Positions 6,012 through 6,559 of a DNA stretch of 6,559 nucleotides are shown piece by piece. Made by a program: the position numbers and the translations under genes. Where the stretch lies: NCBI GenBank assembly GCA_902796455.1, contig CADBPH010000265.1, positions 1-6,559 of the forward strand, given 5' to 3'. This DNA comes from an uncultured Bacteroidia bacterium (lineage in GTDB: Bacteria > Bacteroidota > Bacteroidia > Bacteroidales > UBA932). The notes beneath the pieces were generated by a model. It searched no databases and was not told the origin of the DNA. It saw nothing but the letters and a program-made list of their open reading frames with translations. Numbering within the stretch: the first letter of the stretch is position 1; each line of letters opens with the position of its first letter.

Positions 6012-6559
6012 TCATTGATTTGTCCATTCGGCGAGCGCTTCCTCCAACCGCCGGTTCTCTTCGGGCAATCCCACGGTCAGCCGCAGGCAGCCAGCGCATC
6101 CCGGCACGCGGGTACGGTTGCGCACGATAATCCCCTGGGAAAGCAGGTATTCATACAGTGCATCCGCATCGGATGTCTTGACGAGCAGGAAGTTCGCATC
6201 GCTGGGATACACCTTCTCCACGCCGGGGAAATCCACCAGGAGGGCGGCAAGCCGGTCCCGCTCCGCCACGATCGTGGCAACCCGGTCTGCGACCGGCTCC
6301 CGGAGCAGGGCCGTCACCTTTTCCATGACCGCCCGGCTGATATTATACGGATACTTCACCATCGAGAGGTAACGGACGATTTCCGCACTGGAAAAAGCCA
6401 TTCCCAGGCGGAGGCCCGCCATGCCCCAGGCCTTCGAAAGCGTCTGCAAGACAATTAAATTGCTGCGCCGGGTCACCTGCGGAACAAGGCTCCCCTTTGC
6501 GGAAAAGTCTACATAGGCCTCATCCACGACCACAATGCCGGGGAAGCGGTCCAGGACAC
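6012..6559 (-). CDS. hisC: Histidinol-phosphate aminotransferase HisC, C-terminal part (5' end outside window)
   Basis: The last 181 residues of a fold-type I PLP aminotransferase, about half of a typical 345-360-residue HisC. The frame is open to the window edge, reading '...VLDRFPGIVVVDEAYVDF'; the GTG at 6533 is therefore an internal valine, not the start. 'DEAYVDF' supplies the aspartate that pairs with the PLP pyridine nitrogen. 'TLSKAWGMAGLRLG' carries the Schiff-base lysine (codon 6434-6432) and the phosphate-binding arginine. 'KYPYNISR' and the late 'CLRLTVG' (substrate-carboxylate arginine) are also HisC-like. It transfers an amino group from glutamate to imidazole acetol phosphate, giving histidinol phosphate, the substrate of the HisB phosphatase half. 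Its place directly before hisB supports HisC over a related aromatic aminotransferase. The stop TGA is 6 nt before the hisB ATG and in the same frame. Confidence 0.96.
   Translation of the reverse strand, partial: VLDRFPGIVVVDEAYVDFSAKGSLVPQVTRRSNLIVLQTLSKAWGMAGLRLGMAFSSAEIVRYLSMVKYPYNISRAVMEKVTALLREPVADRVATIVAERDRLAALLVDFPGVEKVYPSDANFLLVKTSDADALYEYLLSQGIIVRNRTRVPGCAGCLRLTVGLPEENRRLEEALAEWTNQ

Noticed and set aside
5037..6458. 473-codon open frame on the plus strand opposite hisB and hisC
   Set aside because: It spans two well-supported minus-strand genes and their junction, has low-complexity composition (Gln, Pro, Arg, His) and no family motif. It is a shadow of codon bias.
6012..6533. hisC starting at the GTG at 6533
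   Set aside because: The frame continues to the window edge with HisC-like sequence before 'VVVDEAYVDF', and the cofactor-binding aspartate would sit at residue 4. The GTG is an internal valine.
1..6559. Undescribed defence, mobile or RNA-based system
   Set aside because: Every part of the window is explained by eight conserved metabolic genes with gaps of at most 6 nt. I saw no direct-repeat array, terminal inverted repeats, tRNA-like fold, transposase or recombinase motif.

Overview
The window is a G+C-rich stretch of bacterial chromosome, coding almost end to end, and most likely from a member of the Bacteroidales (phylum Bacteroidota). Four things point that way. HisB is bifunctional and its phosphatase half has the 'DRS...TRKPRTG' loop I associate with Bacteroides-type HisB. 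HisI and HisE are fused. The window-edge glycoside hydrolase is a GH2 type I associate with that phylum. Nearly all starts lack a Shine-Dalgarno motif. The phylum call is an inference from recalled family knowledge, not from a search.

Layout. Positions 1-888 (+) hold the C-terminal part of a GH2 glycoside hydrolase whose start lies outside the window. After 5 nt comes 894-2258 (+), a complete gene of the L-cysteine desulfidase / iron-sulfur serine dehydratase-alpha family (UPF0597; CyuA/YhaM-like). The rest, 2265-6559, lies on the minus strand and is the distal part of a histidine biosynthesis operon. Its transcription order is hisC (5' end cut by the window), hisB, hisH, hisA, hisF, hisIE. 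The two blocks meet tail to tail with 6 nt between stop codons, and a small hairpin there may terminate the his transcript.

How the genes work together. HisIE carries out the pyrophosphohydrolase and cyclohydrolase steps on phosphoribosyl-ATP. HisA isomerises the product. The HisH glutaminase feeds ammonia to the HisF cyclase, giving imidazole glycerol phosphate and AICAR. HisB dehydrates imidazole glycerol phosphate with its C-terminal half, HisC transaminates the product, and the N-terminal half of HisB removes the phosphate to give histidinol. The first and last steps (hisG, hisD) are expected upstream of hisC, beyond 6559. The operon is very compact, with 4-nt ATGA overlaps at hisH/hisA and hisF/hisIE, a 19-nt overlap at hisA/hisF, and in-frame gaps of 6 nt and 3 nt at hisC/hisB and hisB/hisH.

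I see no mobile element, CRISPR array, tRNA, rRNA, riboswitch or new multi-gene system here. No gene-free stretch is longer than 6 nt. The points worth a second look are the missing zinc-loop cysteines in the HisB phosphatase half, the hisA/hisF overlap with enteric geometry, the shared reading frame of hisC-hisB-hisH, and the unexplained pairing of a GH2 enzyme with a cysteine desulfidase-like gene.
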